Positions 30,801 to 40,622 of a stretch of 43,072 nt of DNA are shown here, in pieces (within the stretch, counting starts at the first letter, position 1; the number at the start of each line of letters is the position of its first letter). Below the pieces are notes generated by a model. The model searched no databases. It was not told the origin of the DNA and saw only the letters and a program-made list of their open reading frames with translations. A program made the position numbers and the translations under genes. Origin of the DNA: Gnetum montanum (Eukaryota > Streptophyta > Gnetopsida > Gnetales > Gnetaceae); assembly GCA_015680685.1 (NCBI GenBank), contig MNCI01005541.1, positions 47,533-90,604 of the forward strand, in the 5' to 3' direction.

Positions 30801-30999
30801 AGATGAGTGGACTTCCCATGTTAGATCTTTTTGTAGGAAGACTGCTAGCATTGATCTAGTCAAAAATAGCATGAGTTAGCATTATGGTGTAGATCCTAGG
30901 CAGAACTTGGTTTGAAGGGCACTCAAATGTATTTGATGCAAAGGATGAGGGTGATGGAGATGCAGGATGATTAGTCAAAGTAGGTTGTGAGGGTTGGAG

Positions 31000-33358
31000 A
31001 GGACTACTAGGCTAGAAGAAAGGTCATTTCCTTTATTGATTTTCCAAATAACTTGGTTGAAAAACTGGTTGTGAGTATACAACCCTTGTAGCATTTCATT
31101 GTTGCAGTTGTGGAGGAATCTCACCCTACATAGACAAAGTAGGAGGTAATTGGGTTGAAGGTGAAGGTGTAGGTGTAGAGGGATGTGAAGGATGATAAGG
31201 ATATACATATGGGTTTTCCTCTCAAGTAGATGGTGAATGTGTTTAATGATAATTTGGAGGGTAATAGTGATGCTGGAATGATGCATGACTTGTAGAACTT
31301 CTAGGGGAGATGGGATGTTGAACATAGTACTCATATAGATTTGGTTGCCTATAAGGGTACTGCTGCCTTGGCAATGACATTCCCCATGATTGTGGTTGAT
31401 ACCACTATTGGTATTGTTCATAAGGTTGCAAATGAGTTCCACTTGGGTAGTAAACTTGTTGTTGTTGGTGGAACTACCTTGGACTACCCTGAGGATAAGG
31501 TAATTGTCTTGGAGCTTTCCTATGTGCTAGGCGAGGATTCAATGCATACACTCCAAACTCTTGTAAGTGACATCATAGGGCAACATCCCTTTGGATGTTC
31601 GTATTAACATATGTCACATTTAGTTTCATCATCAAAGTCAGACTCCATAACTTCCTCTACTATAGTAGTTTTGCCCATACCTCTTTGGTAGGCATTTTTA
31701 GCTTCTTTTCACCTCCTGCGATTATGATCACTATTTTGCTCTTTGGATTCTTTAGCAATCTTCAAAGTAGTTTGAAAATTTTCATCCAAAGAGTCCCATA
31801 ACTTGTCAACCTTGGCCGAAATGTCAAAAACAGATTTTTGGATGGGCAAAGTCTTTCTATTCACCACTTCATTAAGTGGTAACTTCTCTTCATCACAAAA
31901 TCAAACCTCTTGTTTTCTAATGGAAGGGTCCCTATTATACTCTTTAGCACTTTCCCTTTTTTGTAGCTCACTATCTTATTTTGCTACCTACTCAATTAAC
32001 CTTTGGATTTGATGAGCTCCCATTTCAAACAGCCTTCCTTAGGCATACACCCCAAGGGTTCTTCTTGTTTCTACTCTGAGCCCATCTATGATGTGGTGAA
32101 GTTATTCCCTTTGAGAATAATCATGGCTAGGGCATCAGTGTAAGAGTGAATAATATCAGCCCATGGCAGCATCTAGTGGTTCATGTGCTCCTTGTTTCCA
32201 ACCTTGGATTTGCCTTCTTAGATTAGACACTTTGGAGTACATTTGGTATCTGTCATTGAATAGTTCTAACATGGTATTCCATCTGTGGATAGATTCCAGC
32301 TCTAAAGATCGATACCAACTTTCAGCTTCCTTAATGAGTGTCCTTGGAAAAAGTTTGAGTTTCTACCACTTATTCTCTATGTTTTGTAAGGCATAGGCAT
32401 CTTGAAAAGCTTGTAGATTTGTTTGCGGATCAGAATTGTATTCCTCCTCAAATCTTGGGATATTGTTCATGTCCAAGCACTTGATCTAACTATCCTTCAT
32501 ACGCTTGGTTGGGATTTTCACTACCTCCACAATGGTCAGCATACTTCAAGTCACCAATAGTGGTTCATCATCATTGTTACATCGGTGATGCCAATGATGG
32601 TTTCGACCACCCCATCAGTTTTGGTGGCCTTCACAGTCATTGTTATCTTGGTGATCACCTTTATCATGGTTGTTTCAATGGTGGCTTCCATGAGAATTGT
32701 CAAATGAAGAGGAATGTTTGGAATCATATGAAGAGGATGAAGAGGAAAGTGAACCACCATCACCACTGCAGTGTCCACCACCACTCTTATGTTTATTACG
32801 ATCTCCATCTTTAGATCCCTTGTTGCTATGGTGTTTGCCCAAGTCCCTACCTTGGCTATCACTCTTTCTTGAACCTAGTTTATGAATAGTCATTCGCAGG
32901 GTTAGGTTCACACCCTCACCATCAATAGTAGGGGGTGGAGAATCTTCATGTTGAGAACCTTCCAAGAGAGGATCCTCATTGTCCTCTTAACCTAGTAGGA
33001 ACTAGGGGATAGTGTAATGTTTCCCCTTTGTAGCTTCCTGTAGTTTCTCCTGATGTTGATCTCGTTTACTTTGTGTTTCAGTGGGATAGTAGTTTCAAGT
33101 GTCGTATCCATCCACAATGTATTCTTCTTGAAGATATGCTATGCCCAACTTCTTAAGAGTTTTAAACAACATCCTGGGCATAGATCGATTGAGAGGCAAA
33201 ATGACATTGCCCTCCATATCACGCCATCTCATCTATTCATCCTAATGTAGGATGAAGGTGAAATTCAGCACAAACTCATCTGGATGAGTGTATACCACCT
33301 TGCATTCTTGTGGGATCGATGGTTTGGTATCTTCGTACTTGCAAGAAGAAGAATACAT
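31000..33358 (-). pseudogene. Element B gag
   Basis: The frame starts at a minus-strand ATG (33,358-33,356). KVVYTHPDEFVLNFTFIL and EEYIVDGYDT match gag of element C at 38,140-38,350. A Ser/His/Lys/Asp/Gly-rich block follows (32,900-32,680), with SSSSSSYDSKHSSS. The Retrotrans_gag-like region is decayed. Near 31,600-31,550 the EHPKGCCPMM block is recognisable, followed by a Gln/Pro/Tyr-rich tail (RQQYPYRQPNLYEYY). Gag forms the particle and binds RNA. Many stops are present. Confidence 0.75.
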
Positions 33359-33495
33359 TTTTCAAATCAAGATAAAATTATCAGTGTGCTTTTATAATTC
33401 TATGTATAGTGGGAATGATATTGACCTTTAGGTTCATACAACAATATAGTGGTATTCACTTAAACCTAAAATAGCACACGTTCTACAAGCAAAAT

Positions 33496-33513
33496 TCCCT
33501 GACAATGGTGCCA
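33496..33513 (-). other. Primer-binding site of element B (tRNA-Asp type)
   Basis: On the minus strand TGGCACCATTGTCAGGGA begins two bases after the 5' LTR. It differs from the tRNA-Asp 3'-end complement TGGCGCCGTTGCCGGGGA only by transitions at four positions. Confidence 0.85.
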
Positions 33514-33514
33514 A

Positions 33515-34430
33515 TGATGAGCGATAAGGTACCCCTATGCCCAACCATACAAATCACAAAGCATTCATGCATGATTCGGTCAAATTCCGTGGACTTTGTC
33601 ATTTCCAGTGCACTAGTCCTTTAGAAAGTGAATCTAGCCTTAAGGTTAATCATTGTCTTCCCAATTACACTTATGATGTTCATTGATATGGTTAAGTGTA
33701 ACCGAGGCATCTAATTTTTATCATTTTATGTTTTATAGTTTGGTATTTGAAATGTAGATAAAAGGAATCTGATTAACTAATCTAAATTAGTCAATTAACT
33801 AGCATTTAACTAATCCTAACATAAGCATCTGATCCCACTTTCCGTACACATCTTGAACCCACATATCCGCTGTAGGGTGACCAAGTACTACATTACTGGG
33901 TGTACCAAGCAATAATGCTGTTGGGATTACCAAGTGAATATGTGTGTACTTATGTGTGTAATCTATCTCGCTTAATTACCTCATTAATGTAATAACTAGA
34001 AAATATTTAATAACTTAATTGAAAGCATTTAATAAATAATTGAAAAAAATAAATTCATAAATAAAATAGCTAGTCTATCCAAAGTGCTACAAGGTTTATC
34101 AGAAAGCTCATCTTTATTACTGCACACATTGTCATGCTTAGGTACAATAATGCTCGAATAAAGACTTGTACACTCCATGACTCCTATTGTGGGCACTCGG
34201 GGGAAAATTCTAACTTTTGAATGAAAAAAATGCAAGAGCTCCGTTGTAACTACAATCTACTTATGCCATAAATGCGGCTACAAGCGTCTATTTATAGCCA
34301 AAAATCAAGAAAATCAACATTGCATTGACAGGGCCTCGTCGACACATGGTAAGATGCAACCAAGGTCTCGTCGATGCAACCAACTCAACACAAGGTCTCG
34401 TCGATGCAACCAACTCAACACAACTCATCA
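33515..34430 (-). repeat. Element B 5' LTR
   Basis: Its 916 bases are bounded by TGATGAG and CTCATCA. TATAAATA on the minus strand is at 34,296-34,289. U3 contains two identical 30-bp units at 34,361-34,390 and 34,391-34,420, where the 3' LTR has only one equivalent. Confidence 0.9.
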
Positions 34431-34560
34431 ACAATGAACTATGATCAAGGTATAATGATCTAGATGCCACAACTAGTCCCATCCACGGAATTCGACCAAA
34501 TTGTGTGTGAATGCTTGTGATTCATATGGTTGGGCGTAGGGGGTACCTCGTTGCTCATTA

Positions 34561-35380
34561 ACTTTGCAATTGAAAAAATACTTATTTCAAGAAGAGGATA
34601 GTACTTTTAATTACATATAATAGTGGTATGGATAAAACACAAATTAATTATTTCTTACTACACAAAAGAGATTGAGCCATATGCAAAGACTGCAAGGTCA
34701 TACCTAACGAGTGCCTTACAACTTAGCATAACTAATGGTCATGGATTTATCTATACATAGCTTTAAAGGTATCACGAGAAAGGGACTAAATGCATAAAAT
34801 AGCAGAATTTGAAAGAAGATAACATCATCTTATTAAGAGAAAAACTGCTTCATGAAGGCACTTGGAATTGGGATTGCTTTGCAAATTTAATTTAGGGCTA
34901 GATGAAAAGTTGCATTCAAAAAATTGGAAAGAACATTTTGGGTGAAACAAAAGGAAAAAATACATCCAAAAGAGACATGGTGGTAAAGAAATAAAGTGCA
35001 ACATGCTATCCAAAATAAGAAAAATGCTTTAAGGAATGGCAACAAAGTAGTAGCCAGGAAAACAAACTAATATACAAAATGGTAAAAAAGAGAGAGGCAA
35101 GTGTAGCAATAGCCAAAGCCAAACATAAGACCTTGGAATGCTTTTATGAGAAATTAGGAACAAAGGAAGGAAAAAAATCTATTTATAAATTGACAAAAAT
35201 CAAGAACAAGAAATGTAAAGATATTGATTATGTTAAATACATCAAGTAGATGAAAGAATTTTGGTAAAAGCCAATGAAATTTTGGATACGTAGAAAATTT
35301 ATTTTCAAGAACTATTAAATGAAAATTTTCCTTAAAAGATATCTAAGAAGAATCAAATTTTGGTTGTGTTAATGAATTTT
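34561..35380 (+). pseudogene. LINE endonuclease C-terminal part and linker
   Basis: The first bases repeat ACTTT and continue the endonuclease. Blocks such as LITYNSGMDKTQINYFLL and CKDCKVIPNE match the end of RTE endonucleases. About 600 bases of Lys-rich, stop-filled linker follow, leading to the RT. It is in several frames, with no intact product. Confidence 0.65.
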
Positions 35381-36872
35381 CCTTTTCTAAGGTAAAGATA
35401 GCCTTATCAAAGATAAAAATGAAAAAACTATTGGACCATATAACATTCCTATAAAATCTTGGAAAGCATTAGGAGATACAAGAGTTTCTTAGCTAACACA
35501 ACTATTTAACAAAATTTTATAGAATGGAGAAATGCCCAATAACTAGAGAAAAAGCTTTATTGTTCTCATTTACAAAAATAAAGGAGACATACAAAATTGT
35601 GGAAACTATAGAAGGATCAAGTTAATGAGCCATAGTATGAAGCTTTGGGAGAGAGTCATAGAGTAGTGTCTCAAAGTTAAATCAATAACATCAGAAAATC
35701 AAATTGGATCTATGCCAGTGAGATCTATGATAGAGACTATTTTTTGATACGACAATTGATGGAGAAATTCAAAAAATATAAAAAAAATCTACATATGATC
35801 TTTGTTGCCTTAGAAAAAGCATATGATCGAATGCCTAGAGATATTATTTAGTGGGCCTTACAAAGGAAAAAAATCCCTAATAAATATATTTAAATGATTT
35901 AAGACATGTATGAAGGAGCTAATACTAAAATTAGAACTTGTAGAATAACATCCGATTTTCTAGTCATTATAGGTCTACATCAAGGATCTGCACTTAGCCC
36001 ATACTTATTTATCATTATCATGGATGGATTAACAAAAGAAATATACGATGAAATCCCTTCGTGTATGCTATTTGTAGATAATATTGTGTTGGTGGACATA
36101 GCTCAAGAAAATATTATTGCTAAAATGGAGAAGTGAAGGCATACTCTAGATCAAAAGACTTAAAAATTAGCAGAAGTAAGACAAAATAAATGGAATGCAA
36201 TTTTAATAATAGCATAAATAGTGGTGAAATAGAAGTAACAATTCAAGGCAAAAAAGTTCCTTATTGCAAGGAATTTCACTACCTAGAATCAATCCTTTAA
36301 TCAGATGGTGAAATTAATAAAGACATTAGAAATAAAATTGAGGTAGGATGGTCAAAATAGAGACAAACTAGTGGTGTTCTATGTGATAAAAGAATACTAA
36401 TAAAAATGAAGGGAAAATTTTATAGGACAACAATCAGACTTGCTATCTTATATGGTGTGGAACGTTGGGTAGTCAAAAGAGGCATGAACAACAAATCAAT
36501 ATGGTAGAAATGTGAATGCTTCGAAGAATGTTGAATGTTACTAGAAGAGATAAATTACATATTGTAGACATCAAAGAAAGACTTGGAGTGGCTTCTATTT
36601 TAGATAAGCTATAAGAATGATGGCTTATATAGTTTGAACATGTACAAAGAAGATTAGACAATGAGCCTATAAACAAAGGTTGCTACATCACTATTCTAAG
36701 AAATCCATCAAAAGGAAGACTAAAGAAGACATGGAAAAAAATGATAGAAGATGATTTGAAGAAACTACAAATAAACCAGGATCTAGCTCTTCATAGAGGA
36801 AAATGGAAAAAAGGAACTCATGTAGCTAATCGCATTTTGTTGGGACAAGGCTAGGATGATGATGATGATGAT
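35381..36872 (+). pseudogene. LINE reverse transcriptase and 3' end
   Basis: RT blocks appear in order: a G-P-x-x-I-P-x-x-x-W-K motif, FIVLIYKNKGDIQNCGNYR, MKLWERVIE, GLHQGSALSPYLF at about 35,971-36,009, and CMLFVDNIVLVD at 36,062-36,097. The catalytic FADD is changed to FVDN, so the active site is lost even where the frame is open (35,906-36,136). A C-terminal region with RPKKTWKK-like and LHRGKWKKGTHVANRILLG blocks and the (GAT)n tail at 36,855-36,872 completes the element. Confidence 0.85.
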
Positions 36873-36888
36873 AAATGGCTAATGCTAA
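36873..36888. repeat. LINE target-site duplication, right copy
   Basis: It is an exact repeat of 15,204-15,219. Confidence 0.85.
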
Positions 36889-37059
36889 AAATAACATATG
36901 CATAAAATTCAAATTTAACAAAAAACACCAAAAGATCTTCTTACTTCACCTAGCCTTGGTGACCTAAAAATAACAGAGGAGGTTAGTATACATTGAGTGA
37001 AGAACCTTGGCATCTCCTCTAACTAAATCAAGGGCAAGTCTCATGGTGGCTAGGGAAGG

Positions 37060-37890
37060 TGATGGGACATGATATCGCATGGGCCGCGATATCGCATACG
37101 TGATATCGTGTCTACTGCGATATCGCATCCCCCATGATATCGCGTACGTGATATCGCAGTGTGCCGCCAAAGCTATAAATAAGAGGCAGCTCTCCCTTTT
37201 TTCTCATTCTAGGCCTAAACCATAGTGAAACTCTGGCAGTTTTACCTCTCCAGAGATAGAATAATTTCCATGTGCCCACAGTAAGAGCTCCAAAGTGAAC
37301 ATATCTTTATTCGAGCAAATATTGTACCTGAACAGAAGTTTGTGTACGAAAATAAAGACGTACTTCTTGGATAAACCTTGTAGTGCATGGAATAGGCTAA
37401 ATAGGATTTTAATTAAGGTTATTTATTGTTTATCATTTAAATGCTTTATTAGTTAATTAAATCTCTCTCAACCCTTCTCCCATAGTTAAGTGCATTCAGT
37501 ACGACCGCTTCAAGCACGTGCGTTACGCTTGGTGATCCTAGTAACGAATAGCGTTTGGTAACCAAGGTTGCATTGGTTCAGGGTGTGAACAGTGAGTGGG
37601 AACGGATACTGATGCTAGGTTAATTAAGGCTTAGTTAGTTAGTTAATTAGTCTCTCACCCTTCACCTCATTAGCATAGGAGATAAAACAGAAAGATATAA
37701 AAATCATATACCTCAAACTTACTTAACCATACAACCATGACAAATACAAGTAAGTCTGGGAAGACAACGAATGATTAACCTTAAGTGTTCCATAAGGCGT
37801 GTAGGCACTTAGTCTATGGAGTTCGACTGGATCGCACGTGTAATGCTCGTATACGTATGGTTGAGTATAGGGGTACCTCACCACTCATCA
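37060..37890 (+). repeat. Element C 5' LTR
   Basis: It starts TGATGGGACATG and ends CTCATCA, 831 bases. U3 is an array of GATATC palindromes (37,070-37,166), followed at once by the TATAAATA box at 37,174-37,181. The start is set by comparison with the inverted LTR of D, which begins TGATGAGACGCG on its own strand. Confidence 0.85.
37070..37166 (+). promoter_or_regulatory. GATATC-palindrome array in the U3 of element C
   Basis: Six GATATC sites occur in about 95 bases with spacings of 17, 14, 17, 17 and 14. The 14-base intervals contain GCATACGT or GCGTACGT, so GATATC-GCGTACGT-GATATC is itself nearly self-complementary. It directly precedes the TATA box, suggesting an LTR promoter or enhancer array. 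The role is inferred. Confidence 0.7.
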
Positions 37891-37891
37891 T

Positions 37892-37909
37892 TGGCACCGT
37901 TGTCGAGGA
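37892..37909 (+). other. Primer-binding site of element C (tRNA-Asp type)
   Basis: TGGCACCGTTGTCGAGGA lies one base after the LTR. It differs at three positions, all transitions, from the complement of the plant tRNA-Asp 3' end. Confidence 0.9.
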
Positions 37910-38034
37910 CTAAGTGTTTGTGCGCTAAGTAGAACATAGGAAATCACTCACATCATTGGGAGCTTAAACGAACCCTTAGGGTTAATTAAACAAAAAACTA
38001 TATAATGGTTAATCAACACACCGAATAAGACACG

Positions 38035-40380
38035 ATGTCTTCTTCTTTGAACAAAAGCACTTCACCAGCTAGGGATCACACAAGAGACAGTTGACGATCT
38101 AACACACATAACCACAATCCACCAGTTCCTCAACAGTATCATGTGGTATATACTCATCACGATGAGTATCTACCCGATTTTACCTTTATCCTCCATCAGG
38201 ATGAACAACTGTGTTGGAGAGACTTGCAAGGTAACATAGTGTTACCTCCAGATCATGTAGTCCCTAACATGCTTCTTCGTGCTCTTGCACAGATAGGCAT
38301 GACACAGCTATACGCTGAATACATTGTAGGTGATTTTGACACAAGGGATTACCATCCCACAATAGCACAACATTTAAGGGACTCGAGGCAGGAGAGCCAC
38401 CATACATTGTTGAAGGGCAAAGGGGTCCCGCACGTCCTAAGCGAAATCAAAGATGGTGAACCCATTATAACAGGTTTGCTATCGAATGATGTTCCCCATC
38501 TTAACAACGGTGAGGAGGTGGGGTATTAGAACTTATGCTCCACGATTCATAACCCTGGTTCTGATACCCATGAACACCAAGTGTTCACTAAGGGAACGAA
38601 AACACATGACAAGGACGGGCACTCAGATCGTCATCACGATCGGGGTCGTAGCCACAAAAGAGAAGGTAAGAAACATCGTAATGGCGATGGTTCCCCTTCT
38701 TCTTCCCCTTCATCACACCATTCATCCTCTCCTTCCACATCAGGATGCAGTCATAGAGAGCACAATGGTGAGGATAAGGGTAAGCAAAATGAGAGACCTC
38801 GATGAGAGAGTCGAGAGCGAGGACGAGGGCATTCGAGAGAATCAAGGCATGAAAGGAGGGAAAGTAGGGAACCACGTAGGCATCATAGACACCATGAGAG
38901 AGATGATCATGAAAAACCCCTACTTGCCACTCGAAGTATGTTAGATATTACGGAGGCAGTGAGAATACCTACAAGGCATCAAAAAGATAGGCGGATCAAG
39001 AGACTAGATATGAACAATATCCCACGCTTCGAAGGGGGATATAACGCTGATCCACAAAGTCATTTACAAGAATTTCATGATGCCTACACCTTGCAAAATA
39101 TTGAAAATGAGTGGCAGAAATTAAAGTTATTTCCTAGGACACTCATAAAGGAAGCAGAGAGTTGGTACTGGTCCTTAGAGCTGGAAACCATTAAGAGGTG
39201 GAGTACGATGTTAAAACTCTTCAATGATAAATACCAAACATACTCCAGAGTGTCCAACTTGCGTAAGCATATCCAAGGATGGAAGCAGGGTAATCACAAA
39301 CCCTTGGATGCTGCCATGGGCCGATATTATGCATTGCTACATTGTTGCCCTGGCCATGGCTACGCACAATGGGATCAACTCTGCCACCTCGTAGATGGGC
39401 CAAGGTATGAAACTAGGAGAACCCTTGGGACATATGCCTAAGGGAGATTATCTGAACTTAGGTCCCATGAAATTCAATGGTTTTTGGAGTAAGTAGCCAA
39501 AGAAGAAGGGGAGCTACAAAAAAGAGAAAGCACAGAAGAATATAACTGTGATCCCTCCCTCCGAAAGAAGGCAGTAAGATTCTGCGATGAAGAGGATGAG
39601 TCACCACTCAAAGAGTTGGTGAATAGAAAAACCTTGCCACTCCAAAAGCTAACAACGGAAGTGTCAGCTAAGGTAGATGAAATATGGAGCTCCTTAGATA
39701 GTAAAATTAAAACTGTCCTGAAAATTGTAGAGGATTCTAAGGAGGAACGAAGTAGTAACCAAGACAAGAAAAAGCGGAGAGATTTAGGTCATGCACGTAA
39801 CAAGGATAAGGGAAAAATGACTATGGCCGATGAGGTTGTGGATTCGGATACAGACAATGATGGTGGATGTGAGATCAGCCAATATGACCATCCTAAGGGA
39901 TGTTGCCCCATAATCTCACATCTACAAGAGTCTGGGGTGTATGCACTTAACCCGAGACTTAACAGATGGCAGACACCCCGAAGGTTACCTTATCCCCAAG
40001 GTAACCTAAGACAGTTTCATCAACCGTTGACATACTATCCAAGTGGAACTCGACCACAACCCATCAGGCAACATCAGTAGTGGCAACACCCACAGTCATG
40101 GGGGATGCCACCGCCAAGACAACAATATCCTTACCGGCAACCAGACCCATATGGCTACTACGTGTAGCATCCGGTTTCTCCAAGTGACTCCATGGGTCAT
40201 ACAACTCCACAACGTCACTACCAAGTGCGAGAGTATTTTAGAAGGACTCCTTTTCCTCCAGGAGACACATCACATACATATCATCCTTCAAATCCATTCA
40301 CCTCTCTTACGTTGGTAGTTCCACTACCTTCCACTCTAACAATGCAAGGGAACTCCCCACTCAACCGTAGCAACATAATG
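38035..40380 (+). pseudogene. Element C gag, one frame with point stops
   Basis: ATG 38,035 opens a frame that can be read to at least 40,078, about 680 codons, with only a few stops (near 38,092, 38,527, 38,803, 39,439 and 39,490). Most would come from CAA, CAG or CGA by C to T. The N-terminal domain includes VVYTHHDEYLPDFTFILHQD. Residues about 185-300 form an Arg/His/Asp/Glu/Ser-rich block with a poly-Ser run. The Retrotrans_gag domain is at 38,938-39,441 (WQKLKLFPRTLIKEAESWYW, CCPGHGYAQWDQL). A coiled segment follows, then a basic patch (KKKRRDLGHARNKDKGK), GCEISQYDHPKGCCP at about 39,865-39,910 and a Gln/Pro/Tyr tail. Gag builds the particle and binds RNA. Confidence 0.85.
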
Positions 40381-40382
40381 CT

Positions 40383-40622
40383 ATGAGAGCTGTAAACCTT
40401 CAACCCATTGCTGGTTCTGAAAACCACAAGAAGAGAAGACCTTTCTTTAGAACCAAAAGCCCAAACAAGCTCTCACAACCACAAGTGATTGAGTCTGTGC
40501 ATGCTTCTCCAACAATTAAGGCTTTAGAGCTCCCTTCAAACCAACAACAGAGCTCAACGCAGAAAGTTATGTTAACACATACCGTTACCGACTGGATCAA
40601 GGTAGGCCACCTTCCCAAGTGA
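40383..40622 (+). pseudogene. Gag-pol junction remnant of element C, closed by element D
   Basis: An open frame of 79 codons, Gln/Ser/Lys-rich (PTIKALELPSNQQQSSTQK, HTVTDWIKVGHLPK), continues C beyond gag. The stop codon TGA is provided by the first bases of the inverted LTR of D, so the frame was longer before the insertion. No protease motif is reached. Confidence 0.5.

Larger units (their letters stand above)
21419..34430 (-). mobile_element. Element B: full-structure Ty3/gypsy retrotransposon, 13.0 kb
   Basis: On the minus strand the order is 5' LTR, tRNA-Asp primer-binding site, gag, protease, RT, RNase H, integrase, an additional ORF region, 3' non-coding sequence, polypurine tract and 3' LTR. 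The tRNA-Asp primer, the domain order and the RT linker (LELKNLSVDMEYAF, then RQLNPKLKKIIKKE) fit the Athila/Tat side of plant Ty3/gypsy. By eye the LTRs differ at about one base in eight over the first 120, so the insertion is old. All ORFs are broken. Confidence 0.9.
16047..34560 (+). mobile_element. Element A: gag-only Ty3/gypsy derivative, split by element B
   Basis: Net length is about 5.5 kb (16,047-21,418 plus 34,436-34,560). The order is a truncated 5' LTR, a middle-to-end piece of gag, 3' non-coding sequence, a polypurine tract and a 3' LTR. Protease, RT and integrase are absent. Perfect ACTTT duplications flank it. The LTR end near 34,483-34,560 is very similar to that of element B, so both are one family. 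It could only have moved with enzymes supplied by a relative, unless the deletions came after insertion. Confidence 0.85.
20604..34560 (+). repeat. Element A 3' LTR, split by element B
   Basis: The pieces are 20,604-21,418 and 34,436-34,560, about 940 bases net. It starts TGATGAATCATT and ends GCTCATTA, where the usual terminal CA is changed. It has four 14-bp U3 units and TATAAATA at 20,787-20,794. The junction GAAGACAGT / ACAATGAACTATGATC corresponds to GAAGACAACGAATGATTAAC in the LTR at about 37,760, which confirms that the two halves belong together. Confidence 0.85.
15220..36872 (+). mobile_element. Near full-length RTE-clade LINE, split by nested LTR elements
   Basis: The LINE parts are 15,220-16,046 and 34,566-36,872, about 3.13 kb net, close to the usual RTE length. 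In order they show a leader, an apurinic-type endonuclease, a reverse transcriptase and a terminal region ending in a (GAT)n tail. Exact 16-bp flanking duplications delimit it. Sequence at 16,030-16,046 continues smoothly into 34,561 onward (the AYDFAIEK stretch of the endonuclease), so the interruption is unambiguous. The reading frame is full of stops and shifts, so the element is dead. Confidence 0.85.
37060..40619 (+). mobile_element. Element C: Ty3/gypsy 5' half, interrupted by element D
   Basis: It consists of a 5' LTR, a primer-binding site and a gag frame, then stops abruptly at the terminal TGATGAG of an inverted LTR (40,620). CCAAG at 40,615-40,619 is the candidate 5-base target duplication of D. 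The rest of C should lie right of the window, beyond D. Its gag and LTR are related to B but form a separate subfamily shared with D and the fragment at 1-173. Confidence 0.8.

Noticed and set aside
32551-32862. A 103-codon frame rich in Ile/Thr/Val opposite and beside the element B gag region
   Set aside because: It is an alternate frame of the low-complexity Ser/His/Asp block in gag.
38588-38944. Open frames of 95-152 codons in other frames or on the other strand within the element C gag region
   Set aside because: They overlap the gag frame that is supported by homology to element B and by the Retrotrans_gag domain.
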